Assembly: GCF_000012945.1 (NCBI RefSeq) | Contig: NC_007510.1 | Coordinates: 1,364,001 to 1,428,000, forward strand | DNA: 64,000 bases | Source of the DNA: Burkholderia lata | GTDB lineage: Bacteria > Pseudomonadota > Gammaproteobacteria > Burkholderiales > Burkholderiaceae | Reading direction: 5' to 3' | Notes under the pieces: generated by a model | Told to the model about the DNA's origin: nothing | Database searches by the model: none | What the model saw: only the letters and a program-made list of their open reading frames with translations | Translations under genes and position numbers: made by a program | Shown here: positions 24,129 to 38,270 of the stretch, piece after piece | Position numbering within the stretch: the first letter of the stretch is position 1 | Layout: every line of letters starts with the position of its first letter

Positions 24129-25346
24129 ATGTCGTCGGTGCAGGTGAGAGTGCTCGCGCTGTTTTCGGTCGGGTATTTCGTGTCGTATGTGTTTCGCGGT
24201 GTCAATCTGGGCTTCGCGCCGTTCGTCACGCATGAGCTCGGCTTGTCGGCCGCCGATCTCGGCCTGCTGACCAGCCTCTACTTCCTCGGCTTCGCGGGCG
24301 CGCAAATCCCGGCCGGCGTGATGCTCGACCACTTCGGCCCCCGCCGCGTGACGGCCGGCATGCTGCTGTTCGCGGCCGCCGGCGCAGCCGTGTTCGGTGC
24401 CGCGCACAGCCTCGGCACGATGATGGTGGGCCGGCTGCTGATCGGCGTCGGCGTATCGGTGTGCCTCGGCGCGGCGTTCAAGGCGCTCGCGCAACATTTC
24501 CCGGTCGGCCGGCTGCCGCTCGTCAACGGCCTCGTGATGGCCGTGGGCGGCCTCGGCGGCGTGATGGTCGGTTCGCCGCTGACCTGGCTGCTCGGCTGGA
24601 CGAGCTGGCGTGCGATCTGCTTCGGCCTCGCGGTGCTGACGGTGATCGTCGCGGCGTCGATTGGCCTGGGTGCGCCGGAGGCGAAGCAGGTGCGCCACCA
24701 GGGCGGCATCGTCAGCCAGTTCAAGGGCACGTGGCACATCCTGAGCAGCCGCGCGTTCTGGAAGATTTCGTCGTTCTCCGTCGTCACGCAGGGCGTGTTC
24801 TACGCGATGCAGTCGCTGTGGGTCGGGCCGTACCTGCGCGATGTCGCGGGGTTCGATGCGCCGCATGCCGCGCGCCTCGTGTCGGTGCTCGGCTTCGCGA
24901 TGATGGCCGGCTGCGTCGGCTTCGGCGCCGCGGCGCGCGTGCTCGAGCGGCGCGGCGTGTCCGTGTATGCGTTCTGCGGCGTCGGCATGGCGCTGTTCGT
25001 CGCGACGCAGGCTGCGATCGTCGCGCGCGTGCCGTTGCCGCCGGCCGTGTTGTGGGCCGCATACGGGATGTTCGGTGGCGTCGGCATCCTGACCTACGCG
25101 GTGATGGCCGGGCATTTTCCCGCTCACCTGATCGGCCGCGCGAACACGACGCTCACGCTCGTGATTTTCCTGCTGATCTTTGCGTTCCAGATCGGTGTCG
25201 GCGCGGTGCTGTCGCACTGGCCGGCGGTCGACGGCCGCTATCCGGCCGCCGCGCACTTCACCGCATGGGGCGTGCTGCTCGCGCTGCAGCTCGCGAGCGC
25301 CGTCTGGTACGTCTGGCCCACGCGCGGCGCTGGTCAAGCGCACTGA
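24129..25346 (+). CDS. MFS transporter of unknown substrate
   Basis: A 405-aa protein with about 12 membrane segments. The loop 2-3 MFS signature reads GVMLDHFGPRRVTAGML (about residues 62-78). The N-terminal FSVGYFVSYVFRGVNLGFAPFV is typical of carriers for organic anions and sugars related to the NNP/ACS groups. No substrate-specific motif is recognised and no neighbouring catabolic gene helps. AAGGGGAAGTG upstream makes ATG 24129 the best start; a GTG lies one codon earlier. It is preceded by the mltD terminator and stands alone. Confidence 0.8.
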   Translation: MSSVQVRVLALFSVGYFVSYVFRGVNLGFAPFVTHELGLSAADLGLLTSLYFLGFAGAQIPAGVMLDHFGPRRVTAGMLLFAAAGAAVFGAAHSLGTMMVGRLLIGVGVSVCLGAAFKALAQHFPVGRLPLVNGLVMAVGGLGGVMVGSPLTWLLGWTSWRAICFGLAVLTVIVAASIGLGAPEAKQVRHQGGIVSQFKGTWHILSSRAFWKISSFSVVTQGVFYAMQSLWVGPYLRDVAGFDAPHAARLVSVLGFAMMAGCVGFGAAARVLERRGVSVYAFCGVGMALFVATQAAIVARVPLPPAVLWAAYGMFGGVGILTYAVMAGHFPAHLIGRANTTLTLVIFLLIFAFQIGVGAVLSHWPAVDGRYPAAAHFTAWGVLLALQLASAVWYVWPTRGAGQAH

Positions 25347-25449
25347 TCCGGCGGTACGCTGGCGGGTAGGGCGGCCGCGGAAACGGGGCCGCAGCGCGTT
25401 GCGCCGCGTCGCCGGACGCGGCGCGCGCACGAGCGGACGGCCATATCGA

Positions 25450-25479
25450 TTGAAGATAGGGCCATTTTCAGGCTATAAT
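25450..25479 (+). promoter_or_regulatory. Sigma-70 promoter of carA
   Basis: TTGAAG (25450-25455), an 18-base spacer and a consensus TATAAT (25474-25479). The predicted start is near 25486. Confidence 0.75.
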
Positions 25480-25485
25480 TTGAAA

Positions 25486-25711
25486 GTTTGTGCTGATCAA
25501 CCTCGCACCCTAGCGCCCACCTCATTCATCCCGTTCATCCGCCGCACGCCGCCTGCCGGGCGATGCCGCGAAGCCTCGTGCGCCACGCGCCGGGTTCGCG
25601 TCTCGACAACGCAGGCCGCGTCCAGCAAGCGACCACGCGCGCCCACGCAGCGCGGCGCTCGCGCGGCAGGGTAGACAGGTCGGCAGCAGGGTGTTCCCCA
25701 AGGAGCCTCCC
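25486..25711 (+). other. Long carA leader (about 225 nt)
   Basis: The distance between the predicted carA start site and the carA start codon is about 225 bases, with no gene that looks coding. Pyrimidine- or arginine-responsive control of carAB through the leader is known in pseudomonads; here only the length and position are seen. No clear attenuator hairpin with a T-run was found, so the control mechanism is open. Confidence 0.45.
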
Positions 25712-26857
25712 GTGTTGCCGTCTTTTACTCCCGCCTTGCTTGCACTCGCCGACGGCACGGTCTTTCGTGGTTATTCGATCGGGGCCGAAGGCCACACGAT
25801 CGGCGAAGTCGTGTTCAATACCGCGATCACCGGCTATCAGGAAATCCTGACTGATCCGAGCTACTCGCGCCAGATCGTCACGCTCACCTATCCGCATATC
25901 GGCAACGTCGGCGTCAACGCCGAAGACGTCGAAGCCACGAAAGTCCATGCCGCCGGCCTGATCATCCGTGATCTGCCCTCGCTCGCCTCGAACTTCCGCA
26001 TGGACCGCACGCTCGGCGATTACCTGCGCGACGAAGGCGTCGTCGCGATCGCCGGCATCGACACCCGCAAGCTGACCCGTATCCTGCGCGACAAGGGCGC
26101 GCAGAACGGCTGCATCCTGACGGGTTCGGACGACGAAGCGAAGGCGATCGAGCTCGCACGCTCGTTCCCGGGTCTCGCGGGCATGGATCTCGCGAAGGTC
26201 GTGTCGACCACGAAGCCGTTCGAGTGGAAGCAGACCGAATGGCGTCTCGAAGGCGGCTACGGCATGCAGGAAGCGCCGAAGTACCGCGTCGTCGCATACG
26301 ATTTCGGCGTCAAGTACAACATCCTGCGCATGCTCGCGGAGCGCGGCTGCCACGTAACGGTGCTGCCGGCGCAGGCGAGCGCGGAAGATGCGCTCGCGCT
26401 GAATCCGGACGGCGTGTTCCTGTCGAACGGCCCTGGCGATCCGGAGCCGTGTGACTACGCGATCGCGGCCACGAAGCAATTCATCGAGCGCGGCGTGCCG
26501 ACCTTCGGCATCTGCCTGGGTCACCAGATCATGGGCCTCGCGGTCGGCGCGAAGACGCTGAAGATGAAGACCGGCCACCACGGCGCGAACCACCCGGTGA
26601 AGGATCTCGGCGACGGCCGCGTGGTGATCACGTCGCAGAACCACGGCTTCGCGGTCGATGCGGATTCGCTGCCGGCCAACGCGCGCGTGACGCACGTGTC
26701 GCTGTTCGACGGCACGCTGCAGGGCTTCGAGCTGACCGACAAGCCGGCATTCTGCTTCCAGGGCCACCCGGAAGCGTCGCCCGGCCCGCACGACATCGGC
26801 TACCTGTTCGACCGTTTCACCGCGCTGATGGACGCGGCGAAGCAGCGCAACGCTTAA
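25712..26857 (+). CDS. carA: Carbamoyl-phosphate synthase small (glutaminase) subunit
   Basis: A 381-aa glutamine amidotransferase subunit that supplies ammonia to CarB for arginine and pyrimidine synthesis. The N-terminal CPSase domain is about residues 1-150. The class I amidotransferase domain starts about residue 190, with nucleophile Cys268 in FGICLGHQ and the His/Glu pair in [13 protein letters not shown] near the end. GTG 25712 is chosen because AAGGAG sits exactly 6 bases upstream. A GTG 7 codons earlier precedes that site. carB follows after the intervening leuE, as part of one probable operon. Confidence 0.96.
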   Translation: MLPSFTPALLALADGTVFRGYSIGAEGHTIGEVVFNTAITGYQEILTDPSYSRQIVTLTYPHIGNVGVNAEDVEATKVHAAGLIIRDLPSLASNFRMDRTLGDYLRDEGVVAIAGIDTRKLTRILRDKGAQNGCILTGSDDEAKAIELARSFPGLAGMDLAKVVSTTKPFEWKQTEWRLEGGYGMQEAPKYRVVAYDFGVKYNILRMLAERGCHVTVLPAQASAEDALALNPDGVFLSNGPGDPEPCDYAIAATKQFIERGVPTFGICLGHQIMGLAVGAKTLKMKTGHHGANHPVKDLGDGRVVITSQNHGFAVDADSLPANARVTHVSLFDGTLQGFELTDKPAFCFQGHPEASPGPHDIGYLFDRFTALMDAAKQRNA

Positions 26858-26894
26858 CGTCAACGACGCAACCGAAGGACGGGAGATTCGCATC

Positions 26895-27554
26895 ATGTTC
26901 GGCCACGCACTCGGCATCACGGATATCTGGACCTACGTGTTCGGCGTGATCTTCATCATCCTGCTGCCGGGGCCGAACTCGATGTACGTGCTGTCGCTCG
27001 CGGCGCAGCGCGGCGTGAAGGCCGGCTATCGCGCGGCGTGCGGCGTGTTCGTCGGCGACACGGTGCTGATGGTGCTGTCGGCCGCCGGCGTCGCGTCGCT
27101 GCTGAAGGCGAACCCGCTGCTGTTCTCCGTCGTGAAATACGGCGGCGCCGCGTATCTGCTCTACATCGGCACCGGCATGCTGCGCAGCGCGTGGCAGAAG
27201 CTGCGCGCGCCGGCCCATGCGCCGGTCGATGCGCCGCCCGCGGTCGACGGCGAGCGGCCGTTCCGCAAGGCGCTGATCGTGAGCCTGCTGAATCCGAAGG
27301 CGATCCTGTTCTTCATCTCGTTCTTCATCCAGTTCGTCGACCCGGCATTCCCGCATCCTGCGCTGTCGTTCGTCGTGCTCGGGGCGATCGCGCAAAGCGC
27401 GAGCTTCCTGTACCTGAGCACGCTGATCTTCGCGGGTGCGCGGCTTGCCGAGCACTTCCGCCGCCGCCGCAAGCTTGCAGCAGGCGCGGCGAGCAGCGTG
27501 GGCGGCCTGTTCATCGGATTCTCGGTGAAGCTCGCGCTCGCCACGATGAGTTGA
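26895..27554 (+). CDS. leuE: LysE/RhtB-family exporter, LeuE-like
   Basis: A 219-aa inner-membrane protein with about six hydrophobic segments. It follows E. coli LeuE (leucine and related amino-acid efflux) closely: [25 protein letters not shown] near the N-terminus, [27 protein letters not shown], and [28 protein letters not shown] precedes the ATG. It is placed between carA (37 bases before) and carB (49 bases after) on the same strand, so it is likely co-transcribed with carbamoyl-phosphate synthase. Whether it exports leucine, arginine-pathway products or others cannot be told. Confidence 0.87.
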   Translation: MFGHALGITDIWTYVFGVIFIILLPGPNSMYVLSLAAQRGVKAGYRAACGVFVGDTVLMVLSAAGVASLLKANPLLFSVVKYGGAAYLLYIGTGMLRSAWQKLRAPAHAPVDAPPAVDGERPFRKALIVSLLNPKAILFFISFFIQFVDPAFPHPALSFVVLGAIAQSASFLYLSTLIFAGARLAEHFRRRRKLAAGAASSVGGLFIGFSVKLALATMS

Positions 27555-27603
27555 GCGCAGCCGGCCGACCCACGACAACGATTACTTATTGAATTCACAA
27601 GCC

Positions 27604-30858
<3,255 letters not shown>

Positions 30859-30888
30859 GCAGTCAGTTACCTGTCGAAGCAACACGTG

Positions 30889-30947
30889 CCGCGATTAGGC
30901 GGTGTTTCCAGTGCATCGGAAACGCGCTTAATCGCGGTGATTTTTTT
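30889..30947 (+). terminator. Long hairpin terminator between carB and greA
   Basis: CCGCGATTA (30889-30897) pairs with TAATCGCGG (30929-30937), and the inner GTTTCC (30904-30909) pairs with GGAAAC (30918-30923). T8 follows at 30940-30947. It ends carB but lies only 30 bases before the greA ATG, so it could also act as a leader attenuator for greA. Confidence 0.85.
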
Positions 30948-30976
30948 TATAGCCGTTTTTAGCGATTGAGCCGTTT

Positions 30977-31453
30977 ATGAGCACCATTCCGTTGACAAAG
31001 CGTGGCGCAGAACTCCTGCGCGATGAATTGCAGCGCCTCAAGTCCGTCGAGCGGCCGGCCGTGATCAACGCGATCTCGGAGGCCCGCGCACAGGGCGATC
31101 TGTCCGAAAACGCCGAATACGATGCTGCGAAGGAAAAGCAGGGCTTCATCGAGGGTCGTATCGCGGAACTCGAATCGAAGCTGTCGGCTGCGCAGGTCAT
31201 CGATCCGACTGTGCTCGATGCCGAAGGCCGTGTGGTTTTCGCATCGACCGTCGAACTCGAGGATCTCGAGTCGGGCGATACCGTCAAGTATCAGATCGTC
31301 GGCGACGACGAAGCCGATATCGATCACGGCCTGATCTCGGTCAGCTCGCCGATCGCACGCGCACTGATCGGCAAGTCCGAAGGCGACGTCGCGGCCGTGC
31401 AGGCGCCGAGCGGCGTGCGCGAGTACGAAATCATCTCGGTCAGCTACATCTGA
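30977..31453 (+). CDS. greA: Transcription elongation factor GreA
   Basis: A 158-aa factor that rescues backtracked RNA polymerase by stimulating transcript cleavage. The N-terminal coiled coil (residues about 1-75) carries the tip acidic residues in [20 protein letters not shown]. The C-terminal FKBP-like domain follows ([19 protein letters not shown]). It is the family's normal length. No good ribosome-binding site is visible before ATG 30977. A hairpin with T8 ends 30 bases upstream. The DUF4149 gene follows 14 bases after the stop and is probably co-transcribed. Confidence 0.97.
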   Translation: MSTIPLTKRGAELLRDELQRLKSVERPAVINAISEARAQGDLSENAEYDAAKEKQGFIEGRIAELESKLSAAQVIDPTVLDAEGRVVFASTVELEDLESGDTVKYQIVGDDEADIDHGLISVSSPIARALIGKSEGDVAAVQAPSGVREYEIISVSYI

Positions 31454-31467
31454 AGCGGGGCAACGTG

Positions 31468-31926
31468 ATGCCGCATCGCGTGTTCCGTCTGCTGTCGGCC
31501 GTATGGGTCGGCAGCCTGCTGACGATCGGGTATGCGGTCGCGCCCGTGCTGTTCAAAACGCTGGAGCGGATGACGGCCGGTTCGGTCGCCGCCCAGCTGT
31601 TCCGTATCGAGGCGATCCTCGGTGTCGTATGTGGTGTGCTGCTGCTCGCGCTGTCGAACCAGCAGGTGCGGCGGGGCAGCAACGAATATCGCCGCGTGCG
31701 CTGGGTCGTCGCCGCGATGGTCGTGTGCGTGCTGGTCGGGTATTTCGCGCTGCAGCCGTTCATGAACGCGCTGCGGGTAGCCGCGATGGATGCGGGCACC
31801 GATATCGCAAACTCGCCGTATGCGAGCCGCTTCGGGATGCTGCACGGCGTCTCGAGCGTGTTCTACCTGGTCGAGAGTGTGCTGGGGCTGATGCTGATCT
31901 GGCGTCTGCCGGCGCGCGACGCCTGA
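31468..31926 (+). CDS. DUF4149 membrane protein
   Basis: A 152-aa inner-membrane protein with four hydrophobic segments (about residues 7-27, 45-62, 80-98 and 125-145). It starts MPHRVFRLLSAVWVGSLLTIGY, the DUF4149 pattern. It is regularly found near greA and the RNA-binding gene yhbY in beta-proteobacteria, but its function is unknown. ATG 31468 is used; a GTG one codon earlier is possible. It is convergent with yhbY, with a GC-rich palindrome between them. Confidence 0.85.
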   Translation: MPHRVFRLLSAVWVGSLLTIGYAVAPVLFKTLERMTAGSVAAQLFRIEAILGVVCGVLLLALSNQQVRRGSNEYRRVRWVVAAMVVCVLVGYFALQPFMNALRVAAMDAGTDIANSPYASRFGMLHGVSSVFYLVESVLGLMLIWRLPARDA

Positions 31927-31938
31927 CGCAAATGCCGC

Positions 31939-31964
31939 GCAGGCCCGGCCGATGCCGGGCCTGC
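31939..31964. terminator. GC-rich hairpin between convergent DUF4149 gene and yhbY
   Basis: GCAGGCCCGGC (31939-31949), loop CGAT and GCCGGGCCTGC (31954-31964), an 11-bp perfect stem without a T-run. Position suggests transcription stop or 3'-end protection for both genes. Confidence 0.6.
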
Positions 31965-32005
31965 GGGCAGGGCGGCGGCACGGCGCAGCCGTACCGCCTC
32001 GATGC

Positions 32006-32533
32006 TTACTTGTCCTGGAACGGACGCTTCGTGCTGGCCTGGCGCTTCTTGGCGCGCTTCACGTTACCGCCTGCCGTCACGCGCTCGTTGCCGCGCACGA
32101 CGACCTTCGTCGGCTTCGGGCGGCGCACCGGGCTCGCGTTCGGCGACACCTTGACGACCTTGACGGTGCGCGGTGCACGGCCTTTCTTGTCGTCGATGGC
32201 TTCGGCCGCGCTCGGCACGGTGCCGGCACGACGGCCGCGGGCCGGGGCCGCCACGGCGGCTTCGGGTTTCCAGATCACCAGCAGCTTGCCGATGTGCTGG
32301 ATCGGCGCCGCGCTCAGGCGATCGCAGATCTCGTCGTAGATCGCGATGCGCTCGTCGCGCTCGTCGCCGAACACGCGGATCTTGATCAACTGGTGCGCGT
32401 CGAGGTGCACCTTGATTTCCTTCAGCACGGCGTCGGTCAGCCCTTCGGCGCCGATCAGCACGACGGGCTTGAGCGCATGGGCCTGGGAGCGCAGCGCGGA
32501 GCGCTCGGCGGGAGAAAGCGAAAGGGCGGGCAT
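32006..32533 (-). CDS. yhbY: YhbY-type CRM-domain RNA-binding protein with basic tail
   Basis: A 175-aa protein. The CRM (KH-like) RNA-binding domain covers residues 1-95: LSLSPAERSALRSQAHALKPVVLIGAEGLTDAVLKEI, and the GxxG-like loop in VFGDERDERIAIYDEIC. YhbY binds the pre-50S ribosome subunit. E. coli YhbY is about 97 aa; here about 80 extra residues follow, rich in Lys, Arg, Ala and Pro (KPTKVVVRGNERVTAGGNVK, RAKKRQAS) and probably disordered and RNA-binding. It is divergent from rlmE, another ribosome-assembly gene, which fits its role. Confidence 0.9.
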   Translation of the reverse strand: MPALSLSPAERSALRSQAHALKPVVLIGAEGLTDAVLKEIKVHLDAHQLIKIRVFGDERDERIAIYDEICDRLSAAPIQHIGKLLVIWKPEAAVAAPARGRRAGTVPSAAEAIDDKKGRAPRTVKVVKVSPNASPVRRPKPTKVVVRGNERVTAGGNVKRAKKRQASTKRPFQDK

Positions 32534-32726
32534 GGAAATGTCGAAATCTAAATAAGGGCGCGCTGACCGAATAGCGATCGCGGGAAGTTACCGCGTCAGC
32601 CGTGCGCCGAAACCACGTAAAATCGCGGCTTGGGCCTGAAAAGGGGCCGCAGCCGCGCGAAGAAGACGCGTATTATCCGCTAAAAGCGCGGCTTCACGAA
32701 GCAATTAGCAGCAATCTCTCTCTCGA

Positions 32727-33389
32727 ATGGCAAAAAACCGCTTCAACCAGCACTGGCTGCACGACCACATCAACGACCCCTACGTCAAAATGGCGCAGCG
32801 GGAGGGCTATCGCGCGCGCGCCGCGTACAAGCTGAAGGAAATCGACGAGCAGGACAAGCTGATCCGTCCGGGCCAGGTGATCGTCGACCTCGGCGCGACG
32901 CCGGGCAGCTGGAGCCAGTATGCCCGCAACAAGCTCGCGCAGGGCAAGAAGCGCGACACGGAGCGCGAAGGCGGCATCGACGGCACGATCGTGGCGCTCG
33001 ACATCCTGCCGATGGAGCCGATCGCCGACGTCCACTTCCTCCAGGGCGACTTCCGCGAGGACGAAGTCCTTCACCAGCTCGAAGAAGTGCTCGAAGGGCG
33101 CGACGTGGACCTTGTTATTTCCGACATGGCCCCCAACCTCTCTGGCGTGGCCTCGGCGGACGCGGCGCGCATCGAGCATCTATGCGATCTGGCGCTCGAA
33201 TTCGCGCAGAATCATCTGAAGCCGGACGGTGCGCTGCTCGTGAAATGCTTTCACGGCAGCGGCTACAGCCAGATCGTCGAGAAATTCAAACAGCAGTTTA
33301 AGACCGTCGCGCCGCGCAAGCCGAAGGCGTCCCGCGACAAATCGTCCGAAACGTTCATTTTGGGTCGGCATCTGAAACGTCCGCGCTGA
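32727..33389 (+). CDS. rlmE: 23S rRNA 2'-O-ribose U2552 methyltransferase RlmE (FtsJ)
   Basis: A 220-aa methyltransferase acting on U2552 in the 50S A-loop. SAM-binding motif I is [10 protein letters not shown] (about residues 53-62). The K-D-K-E catalytic set is Lys35, Asp133 ([10 protein letters not shown]), Lys173 ([10 protein letters not shown]) and Glu208 (SSETFILG), all present. It starts [20 protein letters not shown]. ftsH lies downstream on the same strand about 165 bases later, the usual rlmE-ftsH order. Loss of RlmE slows 50S assembly in E. coli. Confidence 0.96.
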   Translation: MAKNRFNQHWLHDHINDPYVKMAQREGYRARAAYKLKEIDEQDKLIRPGQVIVDLGATPGSWSQYARNKLAQGKKRDTEREGGIDGTIVALDILPMEPIADVHFLQGDFREDEVLHQLEEVLEGRDVDLVISDMAPNLSGVASADAARIEHLCDLALEFAQNHLKPDGALLVKCFHGSGYSQIVEKFKQQFKTVAPRKPKASRDKSSETFILGRHLKRPR

Positions 33390-33555
33390 TGCGCAACGGG
33401 GTGCCGCAAACGGGCTCCGGCCCTTGCCAGACAAGCGAAGCGCTATCGCGGCGGTTGTCAATGCTTATGGCGAGGGTGGTCGGACTGGATTAGAATGACC
33501 GAGGGGCGCCGCAAGGAAAATGTAGGCGCTCGTCTACGAGTGAAGGAGTGGTGCT

Positions 33556-35454
<1,899 letters not shown>

Positions 35455-35483
35455 TCTCCGCTTTAGCGCTTTAGCGCCGTTCA

Positions 35484-35515
35484 CGGGCTGGTGTGGCTTC
35501 ACACCGGCCCGTTTT
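35484..35515 (+). terminator. Rho-independent terminator after ftsH
   Basis: CGGGCTGGTGTG (35484-35495), loop GCTT and CACACCGGCCCG (35500-35511) pair with one wobble, followed by T4. It lies 24 bases before the folP start, so folP may depend on read-through or on a promoter not seen. Confidence 0.85.
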
Positions 35516-35538
35516 GCATTCATTCACGCCAGTTGCTC

Positions 35539-36432
35539 GTGTCCGATCCTGCTGTTTCCCCATTCATCCCCGCGCCACTCCAGTGCGGCCGCTTCGAACT
35601 GACGTTCGAACGCCCGCTGGTGATGGGCATCCTCAACGCCACGCCTGATTCGTTCTCCGACGGCGGCCGCTTCCTCGCGCGCGACGATGCGCTGCGCCAG
35701 GCCGAGCGAATGATCGCCGAAGGCGTCGACCTTCTCGATATCGGCGGCGAATCGACGCGCCCGGGCGCACCGCCCGTGCCGCTCGACGAGGAACTCGCAC
35801 GCGTGATCCCGCTCGTCGAAGCGCTGCGGCCGCTGAACGTGCCGTTGTCGATCGATACGTACAAGCCGGCCGTGATGCGCGCGGCGCTGGCCGCAGGCGC
35901 CGACCTGATCAACGACATCTGGGGGTTCCGCCAGCCGGGCGCGATCGATGCGGTGCGTGACGGTAATTGCGGGCTATGTGCGATGCACATGCTGGGTGAG
36001 CCACAAACGATGCAGGTCGGCGAACCCGATTACGGCGACGTCGTGACCGACGTGCGCGATTTTCTCGCCGAGCGCGCGCAGGCGCTGCGCGATGCGGGGA
36101 TTGCGCCGGAGCGGATCTGTGTCGATCCGGGCTTCGGATTCGGCAAGGCGGTCATCGACGACAACTACGCGCTGCTGGCCGCGTTGCCGGACACGGCACC
36201 CGCGCGGACCGACGGGCGCGCGTATCCGATCCTCGCGGGCATGTCGCGCAAGTCGATGCTCGGCGCGGTGATCGGCGGCAAGCCGCCGATGGAGCGCGTC
36301 GCGGCGAGCGTGGCAGCCGCAGTGTGTGCGGTCGAGCGTGGGGCGGCGATCGTGCGCGTGCACGACGTCGCGGCGACGGTCGACGCGCTGAAAATCTGGA
36401 ATGCCGTGCGCGAAGCCGCGCGGCAACGATAA
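35539..36432 (+). CDS. folP: Dihydropteroate synthase
   Basis: A 297-aa TIM-barrel enzyme joining p-aminobenzoate to the pterin diphosphate in folate synthesis; the sulfonamide target. Signature 1 is [19 protein letters not shown] (about residues 30-47) and signature 2 is [19 protein letters not shown] (about residues 65-83). Later loops [20 protein letters not shown] and [10 protein letters not shown] bind pterin. GTG 35539 ([10 protein letters not shown]) is a reasonable start but has no clear ribosome-binding site; an earlier in-frame start would fall in the ftsH terminator. It is followed by glmM, 28 bases after. Confidence 0.94.
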   Translation: MSDPAVSPFIPAPLQCGRFELTFERPLVMGILNATPDSFSDGGRFLARDDALRQAERMIAEGVDLLDIGGESTRPGAPPVPLDEELARVIPLVEALRPLNVPLSIDTYKPAVMRAALAAGADLINDIWGFRQPGAIDAVRDGNCGLCAMHMLGEPQTMQVGEPDYGDVVTDVRDFLAERAQALRDAGIAPERICVDPGFGFGKAVIDDNYALLAALPDTAPARTDGRAYPILAGMSRKSMLGAVIGGKPPMERVAASVAAAVCAVERGAAIVRVHDVAATVDALKIWNAVREAARQR

Positions 36433-36460
36433 GTCAGAAGACGAAGGAGGAAGATTCGCT

Positions 36461-37816
36461 ATGGGACGTCGATATTTCGGCACGGACGGTATTCGCGGCA
36501 CGGTGGGCGAGGGGCCCATCACACCGGATTTCGTGTTGCGCCTCGGCTACGCGGCGGGCAAGGTACTGGCCAGCTCGGCCGAGGTCGCGGCGGGCTCGCG
36601 TCCGACCGTGCTGATCGGCAAGGACACGCGCGTGTCGGGCTACATGCTCGAAGCCGCGCTCGAGGCCGGGTTTTCGGCGGCGGGCGTCGACGTGATGCTG
36701 GCCGGCCCGATGCCGACGCCGGGCGTCGCGTACCTGACGCGTGCGCTGCGCCTGTCGGCGGGCGTCGTGATCAGCGCATCGCACAACCCGTATCACGACA
36801 ACGGGATCAAGTTTTTCTCCGCTGACGGCAACAAGCTGCCGGACGACACCGAAGCCGCGATCGAAGCGTGGCTCGACAAGCCGCTCGAATGCGCATCGTC
36901 CGACGGTCTCGGCAAGGCGCGTCGCCTCGACGACGCGGCCGGCCGCTACATCGAGTTCTGCAAGAGCACGTTCCCGGCCGCGTTCAACCTGCGCGGGCTG
37001 AAGCTCGTGATCGACTGTGCGCACGGTGCCGCGTACCAGATCGCACCGCACGTGTTCCACGAACTCGGCGCGGACGTGATCCCGATCGGCGTCGCGCCGA
37101 ACGGCTTCAACATCAACGACGGCGTCGGTGCGACCGCGCCTGACGCGCTGGTGCGCGCGGTGCGTGCCAACCACGCCGATCTCGGCATTGCGCTCGACGG
37201 CGATGCAGACCGCCTGCAGGTCGTGGACTCGACCGGCCGCCTGTACAACGGCGACGAGCTTCTCTACGTGCTCGTGAAGGACCGGATCGCGACCGACGGG
37301 AAGGTCGAAGGTGCGGTCGGCACGTTGATGACGAACCTCGCGGTCGAAGTCGCGCTGCAGCGCGAGGGCGTGAAGTTCGTCCGTGCGGCGGTCGGCGATC
37401 GCTACGTGCTCGAACAGTTGCGCGAGCACGGCTGGCAGCTCGGCGCGGAAGGTTCGGGCCACATCCTGTCGCTCGATCGCCATTCAACCGGCGACGGCAT
37501 CGTGTCGGCGCTGCTCGTGCTGGCCGCGCTGAAGCGCAGCGGCCAGACCCTCGCGCAGATGCTCGACGGCGTCACGCTGTTCCCGCAGAAGCTGATCAAC
37601 GTGCGGATGAAGCCGGGCGCCGACTGGAAGGGCAGCACGTCGATTCGCGCCGCGATCGACACAGCCGAAGCCGCGCTCGCCGGCAGCGGCCGCGTGCTGA
37701 TCCGCGCATCGGGCACCGAGCCCGTGCTGCGCGTAATGGTCGAAGCGCAGCAGGCTGCTGACGCGGTCCGCCATGCGGAGACGATCGCCGACGCGGTGCG
37801 CGCGGCGACGACCTGA
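36461..37816 (+). CDS. glmM: Phosphoglucosamine mutase
   Basis: A 451-aa enzyme converting glucosamine-6-phosphate to glucosamine-1-phosphate for UDP-GlcNAc synthesis. The phosphorylated active serine is Ser107 in [18 protein letters not shown]. Metal binding is by DGDADR (about residues 246-251). The sugar-binding loop is GAEGSGH near residue 330, and [14 protein letters not shown] near the C-terminus binds phosphate. The ATG at 36461 has GGAGGAAG upstream. The folP-glmM pair after ftsH is the common proteobacterial order. It functions between GlmS (encoded at 59.4-61.2 kb) and GlmU. Confidence 0.96.
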   Translation: MGRRYFGTDGIRGTVGEGPITPDFVLRLGYAAGKVLASSAEVAAGSRPTVLIGKDTRVSGYMLEAALEAGFSAAGVDVMLAGPMPTPGVAYLTRALRLSAGVVISASHNPYHDNGIKFFSADGNKLPDDTEAAIEAWLDKPLECASSDGLGKARRLDDAAGRYIEFCKSTFPAAFNLRGLKLVIDCAHGAAYQIAPHVFHELGADVIPIGVAPNGFNINDGVGATAPDALVRAVRANHADLGIALDGDADRLQVVDSTGRLYNGDELLYVLVKDRIATDGKVEGAVGTLMTNLAVEVALQREGVKFVRAAVGDRYVLEQLREHGWQLGAEGSGHILSLDRHSTGDGIVSALLVLAALKRSGQTLAQMLDGVTLFPQKLINVRMKPGADWKGSTSIRAAIDTAEAALAGSGRVLIRASGTEPVLRVMVEAQQAADAVRHAETIADAVRAATT

Positions 37817-37877
37817 CGCGCGGACCCGGCGCGGACAGGTCAAACGCCTGCGCGCCGGCGCTCCAGTGAATCCGCTC

Positions 37878-37903
37878 GCGGCGCCTTCGGGGCGCCGCGA
37901 TTT
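37878..37903 (+). terminator. Terminator after glmM
   Basis: GCGGCGCC (37878-37885), loop TTCGG and GGCGCCGC (37891-37898), followed by GATTT. The rest of the glmM-pstS gap (37904-38164) shows no gene; its only clear content is the Pho box run next to pstS. Confidence 0.7.
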
Positions 37904-38164
37904 CGTCAGACGCAAAGGTTTGCGATACCTGTAAGCAGGGCGCGTCGCCCACCTTGTTGCACGGTCGAGAAACCGTCTGACCCCTGATATCGGGACGGTC
38001 ACGAGCGGGGGCTTTCCATCGCGCAGACACTGCGCTACGATCCGCTCGCACCCGGGTGAAACGGGTAGTCTCCCCATCCTTTCCAGGCAGGCAATTCTTG
38101 CCGCCACCGCCGTTCCGGCGCCGTCCGGGCGCCGCGCGCACCGCACCCGATACTCCCTTTCAAC

Positions 38165-38214
38165 CAGTCATGTTACTGTCACGCCAGTTTCATCGATTGT
38201 CACATTACCGTCAT
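38165..38214 (+). promoter_or_regulatory. Run of five PhoB half-sites (Pho boxes) upstream of pstS
   Basis: Five 11-base-spaced TGTCA-like units are visible: AGTCA (38166-38170), TGTCA (38177-38181), TTTCA (38188-38192), TGTCA (38198-38202, one base short) and CGTCA (38209-38213). Two 18-base boxes, CTGTCACGCCAGTTTCAT and TTGTCACATTACCGTCAT, fit the PhoB consensus. CTAACC about 10 bases downstream can be the -10. This marks pstSCAB-phoUBR as the core of the Pho regulon. Confidence 0.85.
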
Positions 38215-38270
38215 GAGGACCCCCTAACCTTCGCGGTGCCGTAGTCATCCGCTCACACACTGGAGGTCTC

